Shown in pieces: positions 15,509 through 22,995 of a stretch of 54,071 nt of DNA. Numbering within the stretch: position 1 is the first letter of the stretch; every line of letters starts with the position of its first letter. The position numbers and the translations under genes are program-made. The notes beneath the pieces were generated by a model. It was not told the DNA's origin. It saw nothing but the letters and a program-made list of their open reading frames with translations, and did no database searches. Source of the stretch: CAZLIC01 sp964559535 (lineage in GTDB: Bacteria > Pseudomonadota > Alphaproteobacteria > Rhodobacterales > Rhodobacteraceae); the NCBI GenBank assembly GCA_964559535.1, contig CAZLIC010000019.1, positions 1-54,071 on the forward strand, written 5' to 3'.

Positions 15509-17815
15509 TCAGTGCAGCGCGCTCTGCACCGTGTTGGTCAGTTCGGTCAGCGAGAAGGGCTTCGACAGGAAAATCGCCTGCGGAATCGTGTCGCGCTCCT
15601 TCGAGATGGTTTCCTCGGAATAGCCCGAGACGAACACCACCTTCACCCCCGGCCGCGACCGCAGCGCCTCGCGCACCCAGCTCGGGCCGTCCATGCCCGG
15701 CATCACCACATCGGTCACGAAGATGTCGACGTCGAGCTTCGGGTCTTCCAGGGTCGCCAGCGCCACTTCCGCGTTCTCGGCCTCAAGCACCGTGAACCCG
15801 CGCAGCCGCAGGGCCCGCGAGGCAAAGGCGCGCACCGGCGCCTCGTCCTCGACCAGCAGGACCACGCCCTCGCCCACGCGGTTCGTCAGCCGCAGGGGCA
15901 GTGTCGGCTTCGGGGCCGCGGCAACCGTTTCGGCCCCCGCATGGATCGGGAACCACAGCTCGAACTCGGTTCCTTCGCCCGGCGTGCTGTCCAGAAACAC
16001 GAACCCGCCCGACTGCTTGACAATGCCGTAGACCATCGACAGCCCCAGTCCGGTGCCCTCGCCCACCCGCTTGGTCGTGAAGAACGGCTCGAACACCTTG
16101 TCGATCACATCGGGGGCAATGCCGGTTCCGGTGTCCTGCACACGGATCACGGCGAAATCGCCCGCCGGCACAACGGCACGCCCCCGATGCATCTCCTGTT
16201 CCAGCGTCATCGACTCGGTCGAAATGCGGATGCGGCCGCCGCCGGGCATGGCATCGCGGGCGTTCACCACCAGGTTCATGATGACCTGTTCCAGCTTCTG
16301 CCGGTCGGCCCGGATGGGGCCAAGTCCGGGCGCGTGGGACAGTTGCAGATGCACCTTCTCGCCCACCAGCCGGTTCAGAAGATGCGTGAGGTCCGACAGC
16401 ACCTCCTCGACGTCCAGACGTTCGGGCCGCAGCGACTGCTTGCGCGAATAGGCCAGCAGTTGCCCCACCAGCCCGGCGGCCCGGTTCGCGTTCTGGTGGA
16501 TCTGCACCAGATCGGCATAGTCGGGATCCGCTTCGTCGTGGCGCAACAGAAGCAGGTCGCAATGGCCCGAAATGGCTGTCAGCAGGTTGTTGAAGTCATG
16601 CGCGATGCCGCCGGCCAGCTGGCCGATGGCCTGCATCTTGTGGCTCTGCACCACCTGCGCCTCCAGCGTCTTCAGCGCCGTGGCGTCCTGCAGGATGGCC
16701 AGAAGCCCCGGGTGGCCGGCCTCGACCTCGCGGCGCAGGGACACCTGCACGAAACGCTCGCCTTCGCCGCGCAGAAGCTGCACCACCTCGGACCCGTCCG
16801 GAAGCCGCTCTGCCAGAACATCGTCCATCCAGTCCCGGACCGAACGGCCAAGCCCGCCGAACAGGCTGTCGATCGTCGGCGCCTCGGCGGGGGAAAGCCC
16901 GGCCAGATCGCGCGCGGCACGGTTGGCGGCGGCCACGGTCCCGTCGGTGGCAAAGCGCAGCAACGCCACCGGCACATTCTCGAAATCGGTGGCAGCCTCG
17001 TCCGACCTGCTGCGTTCGGGCACCGGCATCAGGTAGATCTCGCGACGTTCGCCGACCCCCTCGATTTCGGCCAGAACCGCGTGAACCGGGCCGTTCGTGC
17101 CCGAAACCACAACCACCTCGCCGTTGCGGGGCGACAGGTCGGTGAAGACGCGGTCCAGATGTTTGGGCCTTGCGCCCAGCAGCCGGCGCATCGATTCGTT
17201 GGCAAACAGGATCACGCCCGTCTTGTTGGCCACCAGCATGGGCATGCCCATGGCGTTGGCGCCGCGGGCGGCGTGGCGTTCGCCGAACTCCTCAAGCCGC
17301 CAGAGGAAGCGCCGCGCCGACACCCGGCCGACAGACAGGCGCAGGTGCGTGCGGCGCGTCACCACATCCTCGCGCGCGGCGCCCAACCCCTCGGCGCGCG
17401 ATTGCAGACGGAAGACCACGGCGCCGGGGTTGGCAAAGCTGTCGCCCAGCAGGGCTGCCATGGTGGTGAGGCGGGCGCCGCGGAACCGTTCGTCCGCCGC
17501 ACCGTTGCGCCAGACGATCTGCCCGATGTCATCGGTGATGCAGCAGGGTGTGCCATCCAGCGTCATCAGGCGAACGGCCCCGCCTTCTGCCAGCCTGTCC
17601 GACAGGCCGGACAGGAAGACCACGCCGCGCACCAGCAGCACGATGGCACAGAAGGTGAGGCCGCACAGCGCCGCCGCATACTGCACCCCCGGCGTATCCG
17701 AAACGAGCAGCACCGCGCCGCAGATTGCCGCCACCACCACCAGGACCCCGGACCGCGCCGACAGACTGCGCGCCAGATCAGCCCAGTCGCCACGATAGGT
17801 AAGGCCGTTGATCAA
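15509..17815 (-). CDS. cckA: Hybrid sensor histidine kinase CckA
   Basis: CckA feeds phosphate through ChpT to the cell-cycle regulator CtrA. The 768-residue protein has two membrane helices (about 23-39 and 45-70), PAS-like sensory segments (about 100-380), a HisKA domain with phospho-acceptor His406 in GGIAHDFNNLLTAISGHCD, a HATPase domain with GEGTGLGLSMVYGI, and a C-terminal receiver with Asp702 in VTDVVMPGMDG. The HDFNN box and the fused receiver are characteristic. A consensus CtrA site lies 64 bases upstream of the start, suggesting feedback. The gene is followed by a 415-base gap and faces the anti-sigma gene. Confidence 0.93.
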   Translation of the reverse strand: MINGLTYRGDWADLARSLSARSGVLVVVAAICGAVLLVSDTPGVQYAAALCGLTFCAIVLLVRGVVFLSGLSDRLAEGGAVRLMTLDGTPCCITDDIGQIVWRNGAADERFRGARLTTMAALLGDSFANPGAVVFRLQSRAEGLGAAREDVVTRRTHLRLSVGRVSARRFLWRLEEFGERHAARGANAMGMPMLVANKTGVILFANESMRRLLGARPKHLDRVFTDLSPRNGEVVVVSGTNGPVHAVLAEIEGVGERREIYLMPVPERSRSDEAATDFENVPVALLRFATDGTVAAANRAARDLAGLSPAEAPTIDSLFGGLGRSVRDWMDDVLAERLPDGSEVVQLLRGEGERFVQVSLRREVEAGHPGLLAILQDATALKTLEAQVVQSHKMQAIGQLAGGIAHDFNNLLTAISGHCDLLLLRHDEADPDYADLVQIHQNANRAAGLVGQLLAYSRKQSLRPERLDVEEVLSDLTHLLNRLVGEKVHLQLSHAPGLGPIRADRQKLEQVIMNLVVNARDAMPGGGRIRISTESMTLEQEMHRGRAVVPAGDFAVIRVQDTGTGIAPDVIDKVFEPFFTTKRVGEGTGLGLSMVYGIVKQSGGFVFLDSTPGEGTEFELWFPIHAGAETVAAAPKPTLPLRLTNRVGEGVVLLVEDEAPVRAFASRALRLRGFTVLEAENAEVALATLEDPKLDVDIFVTDVVMPGMDGPSWVREALRSRPGVKVVFVSGYSEETISKERDTIPQAIFLSKPFSLTELTNTVQSALH

Positions 17816-17841
17816 GGTCAGCTCCGTCCGAATCCTGGCGC

Positions 17842-17855
17842 ATGCTGCGCAGCAT
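17842..17855. promoter_or_regulatory. 14-bp perfect palindrome in the cckA leader
   Basis: ATGCTGCGCAGCAT is self-complementary over 14 bases and lies 27-40 bases upstream of the cckA start codon, between it and the CtrA-type box. It could be an operator or a hairpin in the mRNA leader. The sequence matches no site I can name. Confidence 0.4.
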
Positions 17856-17879
17856 CGCGTCCGTTGTTGGGGAAAATCC

Positions 17880-17894
17880 TTAAGCGCCGTTTAA
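17880..17894. promoter_or_regulatory. CtrA-type binding site upstream of cckA
   Basis: TTAA, seven bases (GCGCCGT), TTAA: an exact match to the full CtrA recognition sequence TTAA-N7-TTAA of alphaproteobacteria. It lies 64 bases upstream of the cckA start, in a 117-base gap and in a genome where TTAA is rare. The other flanking gene, rsmB, ends here, so cckA is the obvious target. Confidence 0.75.
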
Positions 17895-17932
17895 TCGCCA
17901 CACGGACCGTCTGCGACCTGCAGTTGCAAGTT

Positions 17933-19081
17933 CTAGGCCGACCGCCCCATCAAGGCGAGGAAAAACCCGTCGCCGCCGTCAATCGGGGTCAGGGTCAGGC
18001 TGCCATCCGGCCGGAAATCCGGGTTCTGCGCAAGGAAGGCCTGCACCTGGGCCGCGTTCTCGGCCTGCAGAAGCGAGCATGTGGCATAGGCCAGCACGCC
18101 GCCCGGCCGCACATGCGCCGCGGCCCGGGCCAGCACCTGCGCCTGCAGCCGGACAAGCGAATCAAGCCCGGCCGCCGTCAGCGTCCATTTGCCCTCGGGC
18201 GCCCGCCGCCAGGCGCCCGACCCCGAACAGGGGGCATCGGCCAGCACCACGTCGAACCGGCCCGAAAGTTGTGGCTGCGGCACGATGTCCACCACGGCAC
18301 CCGCCCGCGCCGCGCGCGGCGGCAGGTCGCGCATCCGCCCGGCGTCGACGTCCGAGGCGGTCACCCGGGCACCCCGGGCGGCCAGCGCCAGCGCCTTGCC
18401 GCCGCCGCCCGCACAGTAATCCAGCACGCCTGTGCCCGGCCCCACAGGCAACGCCAGCGCCACGGCCTGCGACGCGGCGTCCTGCAATTCGACCAGACCC
18501 TCGGCATAGGCGCGCGAGGCCTGCACGCGGCGCGCGTTCTGCATCACCTGCAGCGCCGTGGCGGCCAGCGCATGCGGCTGGGCCGCAATGCCGTCATCGG
18601 CCAGCAGGGCCACCGCTTGCGGCAGCGTGGCCCGCGCGGTGTTCACCCGCAGGAACACCGGCGCCCGGTCGCGCAAAAGCCGCATCACCGGGGCAAACCG
18701 GTCGCCCAGGCTGGCCTGCAGGGCCGGCGCCAGCCAGTCGGGGCAATCCAGCGCGGCCGGGCCAGTGGCGGGGCCGGGGTCGGGTTCGGTCACGGGCGCG
18801 GGCGCGTGGCCCTGCCCGGTGAACAGCGCGCCAAGCTCGGCCCCCTGGTCGCGCAGCAGGCCCAGCACCAGCCCCCGCCCCGTCAGCCCGCCGCCGCGAT
18901 GCGCCAGGGAGTTGCGGCCGCGCACCGCCTGGAACACCATGTCCCGCACCGCCGCGCGGTCGCCCGATCCGGCAAAGCGGCTGGCGCGGCCCCAGTTCGT
19001 CAGCGCCTGTTCCACCGGCATGCCGCCCAGCCAGCGGTCCAGCACGGCAATGGCGGCGGCGGCGCGGGCGCCGGGGGTCAT
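17933..19081 (-). CDS. rsmB: RsmB-type rRNA cytosine-C5 methyltransferase
   Basis: The 382-residue protein has a SAM-binding site (DYCAGGGGKALALAA) and both conserved cysteines of m5C RNA methyltransferases: ADAPCSGSG and the nucleophile-bearing YATCSLLQ. The N-terminal part (about 1-70) looks like a shortened NusB-like RNA-binding domain, as in RsmB, which methylates C967 of 16S rRNA. It begins only 37 bases after the guaB stop on the same strand, so the two may be co-transcribed. The exact target nucleotide cannot be deduced from sequence alone. Confidence 0.85.
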   Translation of the reverse strand: MTPGARAAAAIAVLDRWLGGMPVEQALTNWGRASRFAGSGDRAAVRDMVFQAVRGRNSLAHRGGGLTGRGLVLGLLRDQGAELGALFTGQGHAPAPVTEPDPGPATGPAALDCPDWLAPALQASLGDRFAPVMRLLRDRAPVFLRVNTARATLPQAVALLADDGIAAQPHALAATALQVMQNARRVQASRAYAEGLVELQDAASQAVALALPVGPGTGVLDYCAGGGGKALALAARGARVTASDVDAGRMRDLPPRAARAGAVVDIVPQPQLSGRFDVVLADAPCSGSGAWRRAPEGKWTLTAAGLDSLVRLQAQVLARAAAHVRPGGVLAYATCSLLQAENAAQVQAFLAQNPDFRPDGSLTLTPIDGGDGFFLALMGRSA

Positions 19082-19118
19082 GTCTTCACATCCAACGCAA
19101 GGAACGCCGCATAACCCG

Positions 19119-20567
19119 TTACCCAGCGCGGTAATTCGGGCTTTCGCGGGTGATCTGCACGTCGTGCACGTGGCTTTCCTTCAGCCCGGCACCGGTGATG
19201 CGCACAAACTGGCAGTTTGCCCGCATCTCCGCCACCGTGCGGTTGCCGGTATAGCCCATGGCGGCCCGCAGCCCCCCCACCATCTGGTGCAGCACGGCGG
19301 CCACGGCGCCCTTGTAGGGCACCTGCCCTTCAATCCCCTCGGGCACCAGCTTTTCCTGCGCGGCGTCCTTCTGGAAGTACCGGTCGGCACTGCCGCGCGC
19401 CATGGCCCCCAGCGACCCCATGCCGCGATAGGCCTTGAAGCTGCGGCCGTTCCACAGGATCACCTCGCCGGGACTTTCGTCGGTGCCGGCAATGGCGCTG
19501 CCCACCATGGCGCAGCTGGCCCCGGCGGCAATGGCCTTGGCAAAATCGCCGGAATACTTGATGCCACCGTCGGCAATCACCGGCACGTTGCCCGCCGCCT
19601 GCGCCGAATCGAGGATCGCCGTCAGCTGCGGCACGCCCACCCCCGCCACGATGCGCGTGGTGCAGATCGAGCCCGGCCCGATGCCCACCTTCACCGCATC
19701 CGCCCCGGCGCCGATCAACGCCCGCGTTGCTTCGGCCGTGGCCACGTTGCCCGCCACCACCTGCACCGCGTTCGACAGCTTCTTGATGCGTTCCACAGCC
19801 CTGGCCACCCCCTCGGAGTGCCCATGCGCGGTGTCGATCACCACCATGTCCACGCCGGCCGCGATCAGCATCTGGCTGCGTTCAAACCCCGCATCCCCCA
19901 CGGTACTGGCCGCGGCCACCCGCAGCCGCCCCAGCTGGTCCTTGCAGGCCTGCGGGTTCAGCACGGCCTTCTCGGTATCCTTCAGCGTCAGAAGGCCGGT
20001 CAGCTTGCCGGTGCCGTCGGTGACCAGAAGCTTCTCGATCCGCCGCGCCTTCATCAGGCTGATCGCCTGCGCCCGGTCCACCGGCTCGCGCAGGATCGCC
20101 AGGTTCTCGGCCGTCATCATCACGCGCACCGGCGTCGCGTCATCTTGCGCAAACCGCATGTCACGGTTGGTAACGATGCCCAGCACGCGGCCCGCCTCGT
20201 CCACCACGGGAAAGCCGGTGATCGCATAGCGGTCCATCAGCACCTTGGCATCGGCCAGCGTCTGTTCGGGGCGCAGGGTGATGGGCTTGTAGACCACGCC
20301 CGACTCGAACCGCTTCACCCGCCGCACTTCCGTGGCCTGCGTCTCGGGGTCGAGGTTGCGGTGAATCACCCCGATGCCGCCCGCCTGCGCCATGGCAATC
20401 GCCATGCGCCCCTCGGTCACCGTGTCCATCGCGCTGGACAGAAGCGGAATGTTCATCCGGATGTTCTGTGTCACCCAGGTTGACGTGTCGGCCTCGGCCG
20501 GCAGCACGCTGGACGCAGCGGGAACCAGCAGCACATCGTCGAAGGTCAGCGCCTCGCGAATCTCCAT
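19119..20567 (-). CDS. guaB: Inosine-5'-monophosphate dehydrogenase
   Basis: GuaB oxidises IMP to XMP with NAD, the committed step to guanine nucleotides. The 482-residue protein has the (beta/alpha)8 core interrupted by two CBS domains (about 95-205), the catalytic-loop motif GIGPGSICTTRIVAGVGVPQ with its active-site cysteine, and the SGDFAKAIAAGA and YRGMGS phosphate-binding segments. ATG at 20567 follows GGAGAGCC. It is transcribed divergently from the amidotransferase gene. Confidence 0.97.
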   Translation of the reverse strand: MEIREALTFDDVLLVPAASSVLPAEADTSTWVTQNIRMNIPLLSSAMDTVTEGRMAIAMAQAGGIGVIHRNLDPETQATEVRRVKRFESGVVYKPITLRPEQTLADAKVLMDRYAITGFPVVDEAGRVLGIVTNRDMRFAQDDATPVRVMMTAENLAILREPVDRAQAISLMKARRIEKLLVTDGTGKLTGLLTLKDTEKAVLNPQACKDQLGRLRVAAASTVGDAGFERSQMLIAAGVDMVVIDTAHGHSEGVARAVERIKKLSNAVQVVAGNVATAEATRALIGAGADAVKVGIGPGSICTTRIVAGVGVPQLTAILDSAQAAGNVPVIADGGIKYSGDFAKAIAAGASCAMVGSAIAGTDESPGEVILWNGRSFKAYRGMGSLGAMARGSADRYFQKDAAQEKLVPEGIEGQVPYKGAVAAVLHQMVGGLRAAMGYTGNRTVAEMRANCQFVRITGAGLKESHVHDVQITRESPNYRAG

Positions 20568-20670
20568 GGGGCTCTCCTGCCTCGGGTCCGATTGGCGGCT
20601 CCCCCTTTCACTTCAGGGCCGGAAACGCAAGGGCTTGCAGGCCGTGCGCTGGCGTGGAAACCATGCGCGC

Positions 20671-21369
20671 ATGCGTGTCGCCATCGTTGAAAACACCGCC
20701 GTCACCCACCACGGCCAGGTCGGCGTCGCCCTGCACGAGGCAGGTGCGAAGATCGAGCTGTTCAAGCCCTGGCGCGACCAGCGCTTGCCCACGAACACGG
20801 CCGAATTCGACGCAGTGGTGGTGTTCGGCGGCGAACAGTCGGCACTGGACGACCGGCTGCATCCGTATCTGCCGCGGCTGGCCGCCGCGATGCGCGGCTT
20901 CTCGCTGGCTGACAAGGCGGTGCTGGGCATTTGCCTTGGGGCACAGGTGCTGGCGCGGGCCTTCGGGGCGGCAAACCATCTGGACACCGGACCCGAATTC
21001 GGCTGGTGCGATGTGATGCTGACCGAGGAGGGCCAGGCCGACCCCGTTCTGGGCACCCTGCCCGCGTCCTTCCCGATTTTCCAGTGGCACAGCGACACCT
21101 TCACCCTGCCTGCGTGCGCCGCGCATCTGGCCCGCAGCAGTGCGGCGGCGCACCAGGGCTTCCGCATCGGCCGGGCCACCTATGGCCTGCAGTTCCATTT
21201 CGAGGCCAACCGCCGCGTGGTGGCTGACTGGAACCGCGAATTCCCCAACCTGATCGCGCAGAAGGATGCGGGCTTTGCCGCGGCGCTGCCCGATGGGCCC
21301 GGTGCGGCCGGGATCGCCGCTGATGCCGCCGGGCTGACCATTGCGCGCAGTTGGGTGGCGCTGATCTGA
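20671..21369 (+). CDS. Class I glutamine amidotransferase-like protein
   Basis: A 232-residue stand-alone GATase1 domain. The nucleophile elbow GICLGAQ contains Cys88, and the catalytic pair His176 and Glu178 lies in GLQFHFEA. The VFGGEQS motif near 52-58 replaces the usual GGP oxyanion segment. Such proteins resemble the GuaA amidase domain or gamma-glutamyl hydrolases of polyamine catabolism; the specific reaction cannot be assigned. The frame continues upstream but the MRVAIVEN beginning is where the fold starts. Confidence 0.85.
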   Translation: MRVAIVENTAVTHHGQVGVALHEAGAKIELFKPWRDQRLPTNTAEFDAVVVFGGEQSALDDRLHPYLPRLAAAMRGFSLADKAVLGICLGAQVLARAFGAANHLDTGPEFGWCDVMLTEEGQADPVLGTLPASFPIFQWHSDTFTLPACAAHLARSSAAAHQGFRIGRATYGLQFHFEANRRVVADWNREFPNLIAQKDAGFAAALPDGPGAAGIAADAAGLTIARSWVALI

Positions 21370-21414
21370 CGCCACCCGGTTGGCTTGCCGTGGGACGAGT
21401 GTGAAGGCCATTTC

Positions 21415-21489
21415 TTAACGTTGGCTTTTAAGCTATTGTATTTGCTTGCGTCACGCCACGTCCCACCGTGGGACACCGCAGTGTCCCAC
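21415..21489. repeat. Composite palindromic intergenic repeat, copy 2
   Basis: In the gap between two converging genes, TTAACG (21415-21420), TTTTAAGCTATTG (from 21426) and the palindrome GTCCCACCGTGGGAC (21460-21474) occur in the same order as at the left window end. The right half can form an alternative hairpin: GTGGGACAC and GTGTCCCAC separated by CGCA (21468-21489). The palindrome faces the 3' end of the cytochrome gene. A further GTGGGAC half-site lies at 21390-21396. Confidence 0.6.
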
Positions 21490-21505
21490 GGGGATCCTAG
21501 CACCG

Positions 21506-22366
21506 TCAGCCCGCAGGGTCGGGCAGCGGCGGCAGGTTGCGCAGATACAGGATCACCGCGGCCAGATCATCCGGCGTGAACTGTGCCAGATAGGGATAGG
21601 GCATCGGCGGCAGCATCGGCGCACCATCGGGCCGCTTGCCCTGCGTGATCATTGCCGCGATCTCGGCATCGCTGTAGCCCGCCAGACCGTCTTCATGCGT
21701 CGTCAGGTTTGACGCCACCGAAGTGCCCCAGGGCCCGTGAAACTCGAACCCGCCCGCACCCGGCATGGTGTCCACCATCGGCCCCTGCGGCCCCATCGGC
21801 GTGTGGCACTCCATGCAATGCGCCACTGGCCCGGCCAGATAGGCGCCGTACTCCACCGTCACCCCGCGCGGCGGGGCACTCACGGTTTCCACCGGCGGGC
21901 CATAGGCGGGCGGCAGCGGAATGCGGTATTCGCTGGGCGGCAGCTCGCTGGCCACGGCAGGCAGCGTGCGCAGGAACATCACCATCGACGCCACGTCATC
22001 GTCCGACAGGCCGCGATACATGGTGAACGGCATCGGCGGCCCGATCAGGCTGCCATCGGGGCGCAGCCCCTCGCGGATCGCCTTGGCCAGTTCGGCATCG
22101 CTCCACCCGGCAATTCGCCCGGCGGGCGTCAGGTTGGGCGCCACGGCGCGGAACGGCTCGATATCCTCGACCACCCGCCCGGTCAGTTCCTGATCCATCA
22201 GGAACCCGTCCGGCCCGATCGGCGTATGGCAGTTGCCGCAACCCGCGGGCCCCCGCACCAGATACTCGCCGCGTACCAGCGAAGGTTCCGCCGCCGCCTG
22301 CCCGACCGTCACAACCAGCACACCCAGGGCCGCCAACCCGGCCCGCATCACGCCCGTTTTCGTCAT
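21506..22366 (-). CDS. Di-heme c-type cytochrome
   Basis: The 286-residue protein has a signal peptide (hydrophobic core about 8-22, cleavage near GQAAAEP) and two cytochrome c domains with heme sites CGNCH and CMECH. Each is followed by a GxPMP motif (IGPPMPFTMY, LPPMPYPYL) that can supply the distal methionine. It would be a periplasmic electron carrier. The duplicated domain resembles cytochrome subunits of membrane-linked alcohol or aldehyde dehydrogenases, but no dehydrogenase is adjacent. Maturation would use the ccm system 2.5 kb away. Confidence 0.9.
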   Translation of the reverse strand: MTKTGVMRAGLAALGVLVVTVGQAAAEPSLVRGEYLVRGPAGCGNCHTPIGPDGFLMDQELTGRVVEDIEPFRAVAPNLTPAGRIAGWSDAELAKAIREGLRPDGSLIGPPMPFTMYRGLSDDDVASMVMFLRTLPAVASELPPSEYRIPLPPAYGPPVETVSAPPRGVTVEYGAYLAGPVAHCMECHTPMGPQGPMVDTMPGAGGFEFHGPWGTSVASNLTTHEDGLAGYSDAEIAAMITQGKRPDGAPMLPPMPYPYLAQFTPDDLAAVILYLRNLPPLPDPAG

Positions 22367-22677
22367 CTCAATGACACCTCCCCAGGAAATCCCCGCGGCG
22401 CACCCAAAGCCAAGCCAGCGCCGCCCCCCATTTTTCCTCTCGGGCCCGCAGCTGTCAATCGGCCGGACAGGTGGGGAAAACCTGACCGGTGCCGCTATGG
22501 TGTAGGTCGAAGCGGTTGTTGATTGCCTCGCCGGTGCGCATCTAGGTCAAGAATTGGGCGAACCTGTCACGTCGGCGGGCTTGTTCACGGTGCGGACTTG
22601 CGTCTTGCAGGTCATCCACCGCAACCTGCCCCGGTTCGTTCCCGCTTGGACCGACGGCCCCACCAATGGAGCGAACG
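22367..22677. other. 311-base divergent intergenic region
   Basis: This gap separates the divergent cytochrome and 102-residue protein genes and should hold promoters for both. I see no tRNA, convincing -35/-10 pair, full FNR/FixK box (only a TTGAT half near 22520) or strong inverted repeat. Open frames across it are shadows. Confidence 0.5.
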
Positions 22678-22986
22678 ATGGTCCCGACCCCTTTCGAAAC
22701 GGCACGACTGATGTTCCGCTATGGCAACAAGATGGCCGAAGCGCAGATGGTGATCGGCATGCGCCTCTGGGGCATGGTCGGCATGTGGAACGTGACCGGC
22801 AGCGAAAACCACCGGATGGTCCGGGAAAAGACCGACGCCATGCGCATCAACTCTTTTGCCGTGGCCCGTGCTGCAATGTCCGGTGCCTCTCCCCTGCGCA
22901 TCGCCGAAGCCGCATTGAACCCCGTTGCGCGCCGCACGGGCGCCAGCGTCCGCCGCCTTAGCCGCCGCGGCCCCACCAAACCCTGA
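22678..22986 (+). CDS. Small conserved protein upstream of ureC (102 aa)
   Basis: The protein is Met- and Ala-rich at first (MVPTPFETARLMFRYGNKMA, then EAQMVIGMRLWGMVGM) and basic at the C-terminus. It looks helical and amphipathic, like phasin-type proteins. Similar short proteins in this bacterial family are, to my recollection, sometimes labelled antifreeze protein, a name that nothing here supports. The ATG at 22678 is chosen over 22666 because GGAG lies six bases upstream. It ends nine bases before ureC and probably shares its transcript. Confidence 0.75.
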   Translation: MVPTPFETARLMFRYGNKMAEAQMVIGMRLWGMVGMWNVTGSENHRMVREKTDAMRINSFAVARAAMSGASPLRIAEAALNPVARRTGASVRRLSRRGPTKP

Positions 22987-22995
22987 CAGGATGCC

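Noticed and set aside
18079..18822. 247-codon Pro/Ala/Arg-rich plus-strand frame over rsmB
   Set aside because: It is a shadow of rsmB in another frame.
15302..19114. 1270-codon open frame on the plus strand across cckA and rsmB
   Set aside because: It is antisense to two recognised genes, has shadow composition and no domain resemblance.
21415..21431. Possible second CtrA site (TTAA ... TTAA)
   Set aside because: The two TTAA units are nine bases apart, not seven, and they lie between converging genes with nothing to regulate. They are better explained as part of the composite repeat.
22510..22560. FNR/FixK-like site upstream of the cytochrome gene
   Set aside because: Only a TTGAT half-site is visible; the matching ATCAA at the right spacing is missing.
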